Origin: Oxytricha trifallax
Taxonomy: Eukaryota > Ciliophora > Spirotrichea > Sporadotrichida > Oxytrichidae
Direction of reading: 5' to 3'
Length of the DNA stretch: 64,000 bases
Assembly: GCA_000711775.1 (NCBI GenBank)
Contig: ARYC01002037.1
Span: 1-64,000 of the forward strand
The notes under the pieces are model-generated. The model did not search any database. It saw only the letters and a list, made by a program, of their open reading frames with translations, and was not told the origin of the DNA. Each line of letters starts with the position of its first letter. Position 1 is the stretch's first letter. The position numbers and the translations under genes are program-made. Positions 19,566 to 31,015 of this stretch are shown in pieces.

Positions 19566-21705
19566 ATGTAGAAAAATATCACTTCTCCTTAAAATTCACA
19601 TCATATATAATTGCCCAAAGATCCAAGCACAGCTCATCAGGCTAGCTTGGAAGCACACAAAAACTTCAAGACAGTGGGCCACTACACAATTGATTTTGGT
19701 AAGTTTCTAGGAAGTGGGAAGTACGGCAAGGTTTACAATGCGTTCTATGAGAAGCAATATGTTACCGGGTAGAGATATGCCTGTAAAGTTATTGAACTTG
19801 GTAGTACTAAATTAATAATTATAAATACATTGATTTGAGGAAATTTTAGTGAAAGAACTTTGGGGTTACATGAAAGTCAAATAGCTATTAAATAGTAATT
19901 TAATAGCCTAAATTCTATTTAATTTTATTACATCAAATTATAATTAGTACTAAGTCAAATGATACAGATAAAAATGAGATTAAGAACTACAAAAATAATT
20001 TAAAAGTCAATGTCCCAGGGAAACTTTCAAAAATAAATAAAAGATTAAATGAAGAAGAAAAGACAACACTTAATTTAAAAATAACATAACAAGAGGAAGA
20101 ATAGATGCTCTAAAGAGTTAAGCTTCCTTCTAAATAGGAGGTTGAACAAATTTATCTCGAGAAACAATTTTAGAGTTATTTTTAACTATTAAAAAGGGGA
20201 TTGGGGACAGTGATAATGTATATTTTCAAAATTATTTAATTTTCTCAGGAAGTTGATACATTGAAATTAGTTAATTCAAAACATGTAATAAAAGTAATTA
20301 AAGCCTATAAAACCCAATCTCGACACTACCTAATAACTGAACTGTGCAATGGGGGAGATCTGAGCTCACTTATTAAAGCACGCTAAACTTTGCCCGAAGA
20401 TGAAGCAATTATAATCTTGAAATAGATTATTCAGGGACTCATGGATATGGGCCTAGCTAATATAATTCACAGAGATCTCAAATTAGCAAATATCTTATTG
20501 CATTTCCCAAACAGAGACCTTTTAAGCTTAAAGAAGGAAGAAAGAGTAAATTTTATTCAAAATGTAAATTTGCTGCATGAAGAATTTGAGATCAAGATTT
20601 CTGATTTTGGATTCGCAAAGGTCTAGCAACCTTTTGATTTCCTTAACCCTGACATGCCAAACAATCTACCATAGCTTGGGAGAGAAAATACTATATGTGG
20701 TACTCCAGCCTACATGTCTCCCGATCAGATTATAGGGAAAAATCCAGATTACTCAGATAAATTCGATATTTGGTCTCTCGGAGCCATCTACTATGAGCTC
20801 TTAGTTGGCTGTCCACCTTTTATTGATAAAAGTAGAGAGAGATTCGAGCGTAAGCTGAGAGAGGGAAACTATGAATTCCCAGAATGGTGTGATATTTCGC
20901 CAGAGGGCATACACTTTATCTCAAGATGCCTTTAATATTAGGAGTCAACTATAATTTAGAGTATTGCCAATTTCATTTTTTAAGCTATTTAATAGAGCTT
21001 CAATTGCAGAATTGGCTTAAAGCCTTTATCTACCTAAATTTGATTCTCCCACATCAAAACTAAAAACAAGAAAACTTTAGGAAAATTATGCAGTAACTTC
21101 CCTATCTACAGAAGTTACTTTGGGAGATTAATCTGTAAAGATGAAACTTGGTTCACACGAAGAAATGAAATTTGATGGAAGTAATCGCAGATAACCTGCC
21201 AATAGTTTGAAGAAGCCAATTACTTAAAGAAAGAGGTTAAAATTAATCTTAAATTCAAAGAAACAGTATACTTTAGCTTATATTATCGAGAATTTGACTA
21301 CTATCACTTCAGTCGCTAATAATGAAAAAGTGATTAAAAGATCTGTCTAAGAATCTAAAACATCTTCTTCAAGAAATATTGGTCAGTCACAAACCAGGAG
21401 TAATTAAGCTTCTTAACAAATTCCCTATTAGAAACACAATAGTTTCGGATCTTCATCTTCCAAATTTAAAATGGCCACAAGTAAAAAATTCCCAAGAAAA
21501 TAAACCATTTTGATCTTAAATTTTAAGCTTATTTACATTATTAAATTAAAGTATGAATAGTCGTAAATTAACAGAGAGAGCAACACAGTAAAAGTATAAT
21601 TAAATTCTTCTAGATAGTGACTTGGAAACAAGCACTATCATAAATAAATCGAATGATTATGAGCTAGTCTTAAAAAAGATGATGCTACCAAACTATTTCA
21701 AATGA
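19566..21705 (+). CDS. ULK-like Ser/Thr protein kinase, copy 1
   Basis: ATG at 19566. Kinase landmarks in order: glycine loop FLGSGKYGKVYNA, ATP-binding Lys in YACKVIEL, a long Lys/Glu-rich insertion, EVDTLKLVNSKHVIKVIKAY, hinge TELCNGGDLSSLIKA, catalytic loop IIHRDLKLANILL, a further insertion, DFGFAK, activation segment GTPAYMSPDQI and DIWSLGAIYYELLVG. All catalytic residues are present. The style (hinge NGGDL, PLYMSP/PAYMSP) is that of ATG1/ULK kinases of ciliates. A 143-bp IES lies just after the ATP-binding Lys and a 39-nt intron follows at about 20208-20246. A Ser/Lys-rich tail follows the kinase domain. The end is set at TGA 21703-21705 but a splice near 21500-21560 is inferred. It is paralogous to the next gene. 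Confidence 0.85.
19811..19953 (+). other. IES in kinase copy 1, pointer TAGTACTAA (143 bp)
   Basis: A 9-bp direct repeat at 19802-19810 and 19945-19953. Joining gives KVIELGSTKSNDTDKNEIKN in frame. Confidence 0.9.
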
Positions 21706-21931
21706 TTTGCTCAAGAGATATGCCTGATGACGTAATCTTTAAATTATAAGATTTGAATAAATAATTTATACCTTAAATTTCTAAAGTAACTCCTCACATT
21801 TGAGGTATTTAATAACTTAATTGTTAATAAAAAGTTAAAGATTTAAATTATAAAATTTATCTTATTACATAACTTATAATTCAGGTTACCTTTCTACTAT
21901 ATCGCTTCACAAAACATCTTAACATAAAATA

Positions 21932-23612
21932 ATGAGAGAATCGTAGGATTTAACATTTGGTACTTTCATTTCTGAAATTAACAATGTGAAAATAATTGGA
22001 AATCATGCCATATTACTTGATACCTACTTGGGGTCAGGGTAATACGGGATGGTATTTTTGGCTTACAAAGTGCAAAAAGATAACAAGGAAAAAATTAACA
22101 CTGGGATTCCTTTTGCTTGTAAAATCATAGAAAGGGAATAATTGAGTGCAAAAGCTCAAAAACTTGTTCAAAATGAGATTACCAACTTAGAGATGCTTAA
22201 GTCAGAATACATTTTAAAGTTAGATAAGATATACAAGACTCACAAAAGAATTTACATAATTACAGAGGCATGCAACGGGGGAGACCTCGAGTTATTTAGG
22301 AGGGCAAAAGGAGGAATTTTAAGTGAGTAAGAAACAAAACTCATTATGCGCTAAATAGTTCTGGGATTAAAAGAACTGGAACAAAACACAATTCTCCACA
22401 GAGACATAAAGCTCCACAACATACTCATAAACTTTGAAAGCATACTGCCTTCTAGTAGCAGTAGTGGTAGCACAGTCGGTTCTATTACGTCACCTGATGA
22501 CTTGCTTATAATGAACAAAAGAGAAAAACGTGCTTACCTAAGCAAAATTAATTTGAACTAGGTTCATTTTACTATTAAAATAGCTGATTTTGGCTTCTCA
22601 AAGCATTTAGGAGAAAACTCTATCAGCAATACAGTATGCGGAACACCTCTTTATATGTCTCCTCAACTCTTGGATGAGTAAAAATACTCGCTAAAAACTG
22701 ATATTTGGAGTTTAGGAGTTATCATGTTTGAAATGCTAACAGGCTCAAGACCTTTTAAGGCAACTAGTTTTGAGCAACTTAGCGAAAATTTGTAAAATGG
22801 TAAATTTACTTTATGTATGACTGAAACTCCATCTATTGAATCTTCATTTATTAATTATAGACAAATTTGAATCTGTATATAGAAAAACTTCCTCCTGATC
22901 ATTTAAATTTAGCCATTATGTTTATATAATAGAATGCGTACACATACTATAAAGTTGCCTAATAAATAAAGAATAAGACAGAGTATCGGCTTCTCTACTA
23001 GCTCAGCATGAATATTTCGATATTGATTACTAGCCTCATCCATTTCCAAATAATTTGGTTTAGGATTAAAAATTAAGTAGGAGTAAAAAAGGCATCCTAA
23101 ATAAGCAATAAAGCAAGCTGTTCTTTTCCTTCAGATATAACCTTAATTGCAGTAATTTAAGCTCCTTAAAAATTCTGCAAAAGGCTTATGAGGAGACAAT
23201 GATTAAAGACATAAAAGAAAAGCAAAAACGAAACTATAAAAGTTTTTTCTCTAAGAAATGCTGCAAAAAACCTAGAGAAAGCGAGAGCAATATCACTTTC
23301 AATAGTGATTTAGATCATCCATCCAAAACAGTGATAATTTGAGTTTTTAACTTACAGAAATTATTATTTTAAATTAAGATAGGCACTAAAAAATCAAAAA
23401 TTAGAGGAATATATTCACCTGAAAAATCTCCATTATAATCTATGAATCAAACACTTAATTTTGCTATCGATGAGACTTGTTTAATTGAGGCAAGCTAGTT
23501 TATGATAGCAAAAGATTAACATTTTATCCAATCTATTTAATAAAGGATTAAATAATTTTTTATCAATTATTTTTATTATATATAAAAAACGCCCCTTATA
23601 GAAATAAAGTGA
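21932..23612 (+). CDS. ULK-like Ser/Thr protein kinase, copy 2
   Basis: Starts at the ATG at 21932 ([16 protein letters not shown]). Landmarks: [18 protein letters not shown]-binding Lys in [30 protein letters not shown], hinge [15 protein letters not shown], catalytic loop [13 protein letters not shown], a Ser-rich insertion, [18 protein letters not shown] and [15 protein letters not shown]. The C-lobe continues after an unresolved interruption near 22800-22900 ([25 protein letters not shown]). The tail contains [14 protein letters not shown] 27-nt GT-AG intron (23331-23357) then opens into about 80 more codons to TGA 23610-23612; if it is not spliced, the protein ends at 23342. All kinase catalytic residues are present. 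The shared NGGDL hinge and exon order mark it as a tandem duplicate of copy 1. Confidence 0.82.
23331..23357 (+). other. 27-nt intron carrying an in-frame TGA
   Basis: GTGATAATTT...CTTACAG, 27 nt, between codons SKT and KLLFQIK. Its length is a multiple of three and retention would place TGA in frame. Confidence 0.5.
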
Positions 23613-23771
23613 TCTCTTGCAAGATTACTTTTCATTCAATGAAAAATGAATACTATTTAAAAAATTATGATAATAATAAGTTGTATATTATATATTTAAT
23701 TACTCTCACTACTTTGACTGCAAAATTATTTATTAATAGAAAAATTATCGTATAATTGTTAGTAATTAATC

Positions 23772-25349
23772 TCAAAATAAATCAAAGCTGACTCTGTTCT
23801 TAATGTCCATGTATTTTCTTTTACCCATACCAACATAAAGTTATCTGGGTCTTCCAATCTTAACAACAGGCTCGGACATCATTTCATTCCATTAGGTAAT
23901 CCAACCAATTGATCTTGCCAAGGCAAATATGACTGTAAACATGTCTCTTGGAATCTTAAGAGCTTGTAAAACGATACCAGAATAGAAATCAACGTTTGGA
24001 TACAATTTTCTTGAGATAAAGTAGTTGTCACTAAGAGCTGCCTTTTCTAGCTCTATTGCTAACTCAAAGAGACCTTCGTTTGAAATATTAAGCTCATTCA
24101 AAACTTTATGACACATCTTTTGCATTTCTCTCGCTCTAGGATCAAAATTCTTGTAAACTCTGTGACCAAATCCCATAATTCTGAATGTGCTGTTTTTATC
24201 TTTAGCCAAGCCAATATATTTAGGAATGTTCTCTTTTGAACCAATTTCATCAAGCATTTGGAGGCAGGCTTCGTTTGCACCACCATGAGCTGGTCCCCAA
24301 AGAGAAGCAATACCTGAAGAGATACAAGCGAATGGATTAGCAAGTGAAGATGCAGTAATTCTCACAGTAGATGTTGAGGCGTTTTGCTCGTGGTCAGCAT
24401 GAAGAATCAAAATTTTGTCAAGAGCTTCAACCATAACTTCTGGAATCTAATAGAATATTTAAAAATTTAATAATTTATACCTTGAAGTCTGGATCCATAG
24501 GGTCAGCGAACATCATATACAAGAAGTTCATATCAATAATTAATTCAAATATAACTTATGTAAATATAGTTTTCGGTATATGATCTTCTTCTATCTGGAT
24601 AAACAATTGGAAGACCCTTGCTGGTTCTGAAAGAAATAGCTGCGAGTGTAGGCATCTTAGCTATGATCTTAATTGCAGTCATTTCTCTTTGCTTAGGATC
24701 TTAGGTATCAACCTCATCATGATAGAAGGAACTCAAACCTCCTACAATTCCGCACATAATTGACATAGGATGTGCATTTGGGCTGAACCCTTTGTAAAAA
24801 TCCTTTACTTTTTCATGAACAAGCATCTCATCTTTTCTATAAAACGATATTGAAAAAAGGTTTTAATTACACTTTGTTTTCAAAGATCTCAAGTTGCTCT
24901 TTGGAAGGAAGATCCCCATATAAAAGTAAGAAGCAAGTCTCAATAAATGAGCAGTTAGCTGCGAGTTGATCGATGGAGTAGCCTCTGTACCAAAGTTTTC
25001 CCAAATCTCCATCAATAAAAGTGATTGCCGAGACGCAACTGGCAGTGGAAGTAAATCCTGGGTCATAAGTGTACAAGCCTGTCTTCTCAAAAAAGCCTCT
25101 TCCGTCAATAGATTTAGGACCTTCTGATCCCTCTAAGATATTTAATTCAACTTTATCCCCTGAGGGCAATTCTAATTGACAAGTCTCCTTAACTGGATTA
25201 AGCTTTGGTACAAGGCTTTTCTTTGGTTCGATGTAATCGTCATTATCTACTACTTTAGTTGATAGTTGAACTCTCTTCATAAAGTTGACTAGCTTTTTAT
25301 AGTCTTGATTTGTTTGATTTTAAGCCTTTCTTCTTGGTGTAGAATCCAT
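23772..25349 (-). CDS. Citrate synthase
   Basis: Condenses oxaloacetate and acetyl-CoA to citrate. ATG at 25349, TGA at 23772-23774. Landmarks: [50 protein letters not shown], then the active-site region [17 protein letters not shown] (catalytic His), [18 protein letters not shown] (second His), [18 protein letters not shown] and [10 protein letters not shown] (catalytic Asp). These residues are intact. Two 34-nt introns (24837-24870 and near 24447-24480) and one 34-bp IES were resolved. The family style is the bacterial/peroxisomal type. There is no clear mitochondrial presequence ([15 protein letters not shown]) and no obvious C-terminal SKL-like signal (it ends NRVSFDLF). Compartment is therefore uncertain. 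Confidence 0.95.
24533..24566 (-). other. IES in citrate synthase, pointer TAT (34 bp)
   Basis: TAT at 24564-24566 and 24530-24532 on the coding strand. Joining gives [20 protein letters not shown] in frame. The segment has no GT-AG ends, so it is not an intron. Confidence 0.78.
24837..24870 (-). other. 34-nt intron in citrate synthase
   Basis: GTAATTAAAA...TTTTATAG. Removal gives [20 protein letters not shown] in frame. Confidence 0.8.
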
Positions 25350-25525
25350 AATTGTTTTATGCTTTTTAATAAAAGATATATAAATTTGATTAAGTTTTGG
25401 TTTATAGTCCTTAATTTTATTTAAAATAAGCAAAAGTAATTTGTCTGATAAATTTGAGGCTGAAAATCTTTTAAGATTTGTAATTTATTTTTATTTTAAT
25501 TTGAGATTTGATAAAGCGACTACAT

Positions 25526-26858
25526 ATGATATTTGCATTAACTGGAAATTTAAACTCTGGAAAGTCTACTCTAGCTTAGTACTTGAAAGAAGACTTCGGT
25601 TTCAATATAGTAAATCTTTTTGAAGAATTTGCTGGATAACACTGTAATGATGCAGATAAGCTGGTCCAACACAAGCATTACTTCTCAAGTAAGTTAAAGG
25701 CTTAAAAATAAATTCAAGTTTTTTAAGATGTTATCGTGATATTTCCAGAAGATGTCTAATTTTATCACTTTTAGTTGATAATAAACCTAAGGTCATTGCT
25801 ATTTTAAGTTTATGGTTGGATAGAATGAAGGGAGACTGGAAATAGCATTACGTATTATACCCACTTCCTCTTGATCAAGATTACGAGCATTTAATGTAAA
25901 ATTTTCCCATTTTTTTAAAGAATAATTTTAAAGAGATAAGTACAATGTGCTTATATTCTCAGTATAAGCTCCCACTCTTGACAGATTTACAAGATTCTCA
26001 AAGTAATAACCAGAGGTACCTCTTCAAGAATTCTTGGCACTCGATGATATATGCACTTATGGTAGCATGAATGACAATTCATTGAAAATAACAAAGACTT
26101 TCGTGAACTCTGGCGAATCTATTGATAAATTTTACTCTTAATTAAAATGTAAGATATTAGATTAAGATATATGGTCAATAATTTAACAAGCAAATATACA
26201 AATATCATAAGCTAATTTTTTCTTATGTAGTATTTAACTTCAAGAATAACGAGCTTGTAAGACCACTGTGGGATACCTACTTCTTAAGGATGTGTGAAAT
26301 CATTGCTTCAAGATCAAATTGTATGAAAAGATCAGTTGGGTGTGTCATCGTGAATTTCTAAAATCTTTAGAATAAAGTTTAAGATTACATTTTAAAAAAT
26401 AATTCTTTTGAATGATCATAGAATCGTATCCACAGGGTATAACGGAACACCATTTGGAATGGAAAATTGCTCAGAAGGTGGTTGCGAAAGATGTAACACT
26501 ATGACTCCATCAGGAGTAGGTCTAGAGGAGTGCCTTTGTATTCATGCAGAATAAAATGCAGTAATAGAAGCTGGAAGAGCTAAGTGTATTGGTGGTAAAC
26601 CTATGAAAACTTTTTATCTCATTCAACTCGAGTTTTACTTAAAAATCTTTCTTAATACTTTCTAATACACACCATAAAAATTAAAAGTTTACTATTTATG
26701 TGAATCTATCTCCATGTTTAACATGCTCAAAGAGTATCATTTAAGCAGGTATCAAGAGGATAGTTTTCAATAGAAAATACATTTAAGAAATTGCAGAGAA
26801 ATTCTGGAAGAAGTATGAAGGATAAGTTGAGGTCGTGTAACACTCAATTTTAATTTGA
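25526..26858 (+). CDS. DCTD: Deoxycytidylate (dCMP) deaminase with N-terminal P-loop domain
   Basis: Converts dCMP to dUMP for thymidylate synthesis. ATG at 25526. The N-terminal part has a P-loop (ALTGNLNSGKSTLAQYL), as in fungal DCD1-type enzymes. The deaminase domain follows: LVRPLWDTYFLRMCEIIA, SRSNCMKRSVGCVIVN, TGYNGTPFGMENCSEGGCER, the zinc/catalytic motif CLCIHAEQNAVIEAG, and SPCLTCSKSIIQAGIKRIVF with the two zinc Cys. TGA at 26856-26858. Several small interruptions (near 25690-25720, 25895-25940, 26148-26230, 26360-26400 and 26590-26695) are introns or IESs. The joins in the middle of the P-loop domain (about 25730-25960) are not fully resolved. Confidence 0.9.
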
Positions 26859-29589
26859 TAAAAATGAAACACAAAAGTAAAGGAAGAGCTGTAAAATGGA
26901 GGAATCATATCTTTAATGTATTCAAATTTACTCTAATCATATTATATTTTCTTAAAATAATAAATTTTCAAATAAATTTTTCTTTTTTCATATTTAATTT
27001 AGATTTTATAGCTCCAATAATCATAGTAATTAGTGATGAATAATTCAAATCATCATTCATGAGAAGCGATTAAGTTTAATTTATTTTTTTCCAATTAATT
27101 ATTTCATATTCATTATTTAAATTAATTGCTTTTTTATACTCTTTTATTCTTATTAATATTAATTGTGTTTTTTTCAACCCCTTCTTTATTTTAAAATAGT
27201 TAAGTCTGCAGTAATTTAGTTTGTGAATATATGTTTGCTAAAAGCTTTGTTTATTTCGCCAATTAAGCTTGCTACTATTTTGTTTTCATAATTCAAAAAA
27301 GGAAAAAGGTGTGGAAATTTTTCCCACAAAAAAGACTAACATTCATAAATGTAATTAATTATTTACCTCTTTGTTCAGATCTATTCCTGTTATACTCATA
27401 AAAATTGTAAATTTTTAATTAAAAAGAAATTTACTTCTCAGCTTCTGAATTAAACTCTTATATTGACATATCGATCATATGCTTTATTATGCTTTTGAAA
27501 TATCATTTAATCATTGCAAAAATATTATTTTACTAGATGATTGAGATTTCATGAAAAAGTTCAATTCCGAAGCTGAGAGAAGTAATTTTAGTAAAAATGA
27601 CAATTTTTATGGAAATATTAGGACTTGATTTGAACAATGAGGAAACAAATTTATTAAAACAAGGACTTGGGATTGTGAGGTTTATTTGTAAAAATAAATT
27701 TGCAAACATACTTATTTCCCCCAAAAAAGTGAAAGCTATTGGTAAAATATCACAAACGCTGAGTTCTTATAAATTAGAAGTCAGCACTTTTGCGATTAAA
27801 ATAAACGATTTCGTTAGTTATACTCGTCAATTACTTAATAATGATAAGCTAAGTTAGTTAATATATTTTAGTAGTTTTATTATCTTCAGTCTATTATCAA
27901 ATTATTACTTTTTGAGAGAAAAAAATAAAGCATAATCTATTTATTTATTTATAACCCAACATTATTCATTTCCTTTACAGAGTAATTTAAATTTATTCCT
28001 AAATAAATCTTTCAAATAAAATATTATCATAAATAAACAATATTCAGCTCATAATTACTAGTTTAATAGTTCCTTAATTATTTTGTTACTACCTCACTAT
28101 TGTTAACTTTTGTGAGTTTGGAGATTTCCAGTCATTATATAACAATTAGATCAATAAATTATTAAGTAATAATAAGTCATTTAGTATGTGTGTGCTTATG
28201 ACTTGAACTTATGATTATATTGAAATTAAATAATATCTTTTTCATTAATTTAAATACATGTAAGCATTTTTAAATTAACAAATAAATAAATTCTTTGCAA
28301 AAAAGAGCTTTCATATATTTATGAGATTTTATATTAGGTTAAGTATTGCTTATAAAAATTAAAAAGACAAATAAATACAAATTTAATTAATTTAAAAAAA
28401 GCAATTTTAAAAGTTTTTGAATTTTACAAAAATGTTAATAGTTAAATAATATATTATCCTTCAATATTGTTTTCAAACAATTTAATTTCAATTCTCTATT
28501 TAATTGCATTAAAATATAATTAATGAGTTAGGGGAAGTTAGGCAAACTATTGATGTGAAGCATTTGGAAGGAAATTTGTGAAATTTTGTAAGTTCATCAC
28601 ACTCTCTGCACTCTAAGCTGACATTTAAGAATTAAGCAGACTTGGTTACTAAATGCTGTTTGGTTGATTCTATCTTCCTCCGAATAATAATATTTAGAGA
28701 TTATTTTAAAGAATTAAAATAAAATAAATAAATGATTTAAATTTATTATGCTTTCATAAATGTTAATAATTATATTAATAATCAAAGATCTATTATTTTT
28801 TGCATATTAAACTAATAATTTAAGTTATTTAATTAGATCTTTACTATAAAAAATGTGATAACTTGAAGTATACATAGTGAATCTATTCACTAATAATTTT
28901 TAAATAAATTAATAAATGTTTTTAATTAAAATTATTATAAATTCGAATTACTGTTGCTGGGTGAACAATTAATTTGACAAACTGGGTTAGCTTTTTTAAC
29001 ATTAAAATAAAATTAATTTAATTAAATTTAAGCTTTGGCTCTCACTTATCTTCAAATTTGAAATCATTTAGAGGTTTTACTATGAATTTTTCTTTTTTGC
29101 AGATTTATATAAAATTGAGTTATAGGATTAAATAGAGGTAAAATACAATTATTAATATCTTATTTTTCTTAGAGGGGACAGATAGGGGGATAAAGCCATA
29201 ACTCAGATTTTGCTAGGTATCAGGTTAGATTTGGTTGGGGTTGAATTATACATTGGAATTTTGTACTCTCTAAGAATTTATAATATAATTAATAATAAGT
29301 TTTTAAAATCACAAAAGAATATAACTTTCAATGTTTGAATTATATATATTTATATAATTTTAATGCATGAAGGGATTAAATATGTGTGATTGCTATAATT
29401 ATTATTAATCTTTGGTATTAGATATCATTATTGTATAATATAAATAAATTTAATAAATACTATAACTATTATTTCGTAAATTCTTTATATAAAATGAAAT
29501 TAGAATTATACTTCTCTAATTAATACTGATTAAGGGTTATTAGCATAAATTTAAGAAGTCTATTAGAGTTACTATAGTTTGCGCTATTA
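26859..29589. other. AT-rich germline-limited-looking region
   Basis: About 2.7 kb, extremely AT-rich, with no gene I can recognise. It holds an imperfect inverted repeat (ACTTCTCAGCTTC at about 27431 against GAAGCTGAGAGAAGT near 27570). A frame at 27597-27857 could encode 86 residues but uses no reassigned Gln codons, unlike the real genes here. A G-richer patch lies at 29165-29240. This resembles DNA that would be discarded on macronuclear development. Confidence 0.5.
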
Positions 29590-30004
29590 TTGTAGGAATA
29601 CATTTGATTTGGGAAAATAATTTATAGTTAATTAATTAAAATATTAAAATCTGGCAGTTAACTTTCTGGAAACCTAGACAATATGGTACTTGTTCGATAG
29701 GGAATTCAAAATTAGCTGGACTTTACTATTGGCGGTACCCCTCTATCGCATCGTAGAAGTGAGATAACTTGAGTTTAATTTTGAGTGATTTGTTTAGTTG
29801 TTTTTAATGGTCAAATTAAAGTCGAGTTATCTCACTCCTACGATGCGATAGAGGGGTACCGCCAATAGTAAAGTCCAGCTAATTTTGAATTCCCTATCGA
29901 ACAAGTACCATATTGTCTAGGTTTCCAGAAAGTTAACTGCCAGATTTTAATATTTTAATTAATTAATTATAAATTATTTTCCCAAATCAAATGTATTCCT
30001 ACAA
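29590..30004. mobile_element. Foldback (hairpin) MITE-like element, copy 1
   Basis: A 415-bp near-perfect palindrome with arms of about 190 bp around a ~35-bp loop (about 29780-29815). Ends are TTGTAGGAATACATTTGATT and its complement, and a TA dinucleotide lies on each side (29588-29589 and 30005-30006), as for Tc1/mariner-type insertions. It has no coding capacity. The inner arm contains TTGGCGGTACCCCTCTATCG and its exact complement on the other side. A second family member lies at 47407-47825. Either strand would fold into a long double-stranded hairpin. Confidence 0.88.
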
Positions 30005-30516
30005 TATTCAATTCAGAAATTTGTGGGGGAAAATTTTTATTTTTAATTAAACATATTAGACGAGATAATAATTTATAATGCATAAAATTTATAATATACT
30101 ACTAAACATTAACTTTATTTTTTTTATTTTTTATAAAGTTATAATTTCTTAGATGTTTGATAATTTAAATGTGTAAAAAATTCTTTAATACCGGAAAAGT
30201 TTATAATTAACAAATCACTTTTTTGTTTGTAACTAAATATAATTTGAATATACTAAGTCTCATAGTTTTGCAATGCAGTTTCATTAGCATCATTCGCTAC
30301 CATAATGTAGTTGTTGCCATTTACTATGTGATTCTGTTGATTTTGCTATTATTAGGCAGGATGAAAAGCTTTTTGACTTTTGACCATGGGGTACGCAAAT
30401 TACACTGATTGGTTTAAGGGCATAATAATAATTATGTATTATAAATATACTCATTTAGTTTAATTAAAAGATATTAGCTCATAAAAATGATTGGTGTGAT
30501 AAATAAATGAAAAAAT

Positions 30517-31015
30517 GGGGGGGGGGAAGTTTCCTGCACTCGAGGAAGTTTCCTGCACGCTTTATTTTATTTATGTAAATTTAATAAATTTGACATAAAT
30601 TAACAAATTTAATATTTTTATGAACCATTTAATATTAAGACCACATTGCTCATCATTGAAGTAGTTCAAGAAAATATAGTTTAACATTATATAGGTATGG
30701 TAAGAAAAAGGTAAATTCAATCATAATTACAATAACAATCGGATACAATCATTATAATATTTTAAGAGACAGAACTTGCAAATACCATATAAAAAATGTC
30801 AGAGTTTTTGGAATCTGAAGAGAGATATTGAATATTGATTAATAAATTAAAGTATGATAATAAAAATAAAAATAGTCCTGAAGTTTGTTGATGGTTGTTA
30901 TAAAGATTAATTTGATGAAAAAAATAAAAATCAAAAAATTAAAAAAAGAGTGCAGGAAACTTCCCTAAAATTTTTTTTATATAATAACCAGTGCAGGAAA
31001 CTTCCCCCCCCCCCC
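30517..31015. repeat. G-run / GGAAGTTTCC inverted-repeat element (499 bp)
   Basis: Starts with ten G (30517-30526) and ends with twelve C (31004-31015). Left end: two tandem copies of GGAAGTTTCCTGCAC about 4 bp apart (from 30525). Right end: two copies of the complement GTGCAGGAAACTTCC (near 30952 and 30991). The interior is AT-rich with no coding frame. No certain target duplication is visible. It belongs to the same family as 5655-5942. Confidence 0.75.

Noticed and set aside
27597..27857. 86-codon + strand frame
   Set aside because: No TAA/TAG Gln codons, no recognisable motif, isolated in AT-rich DNA. With only TGA as stop such frames arise by chance.
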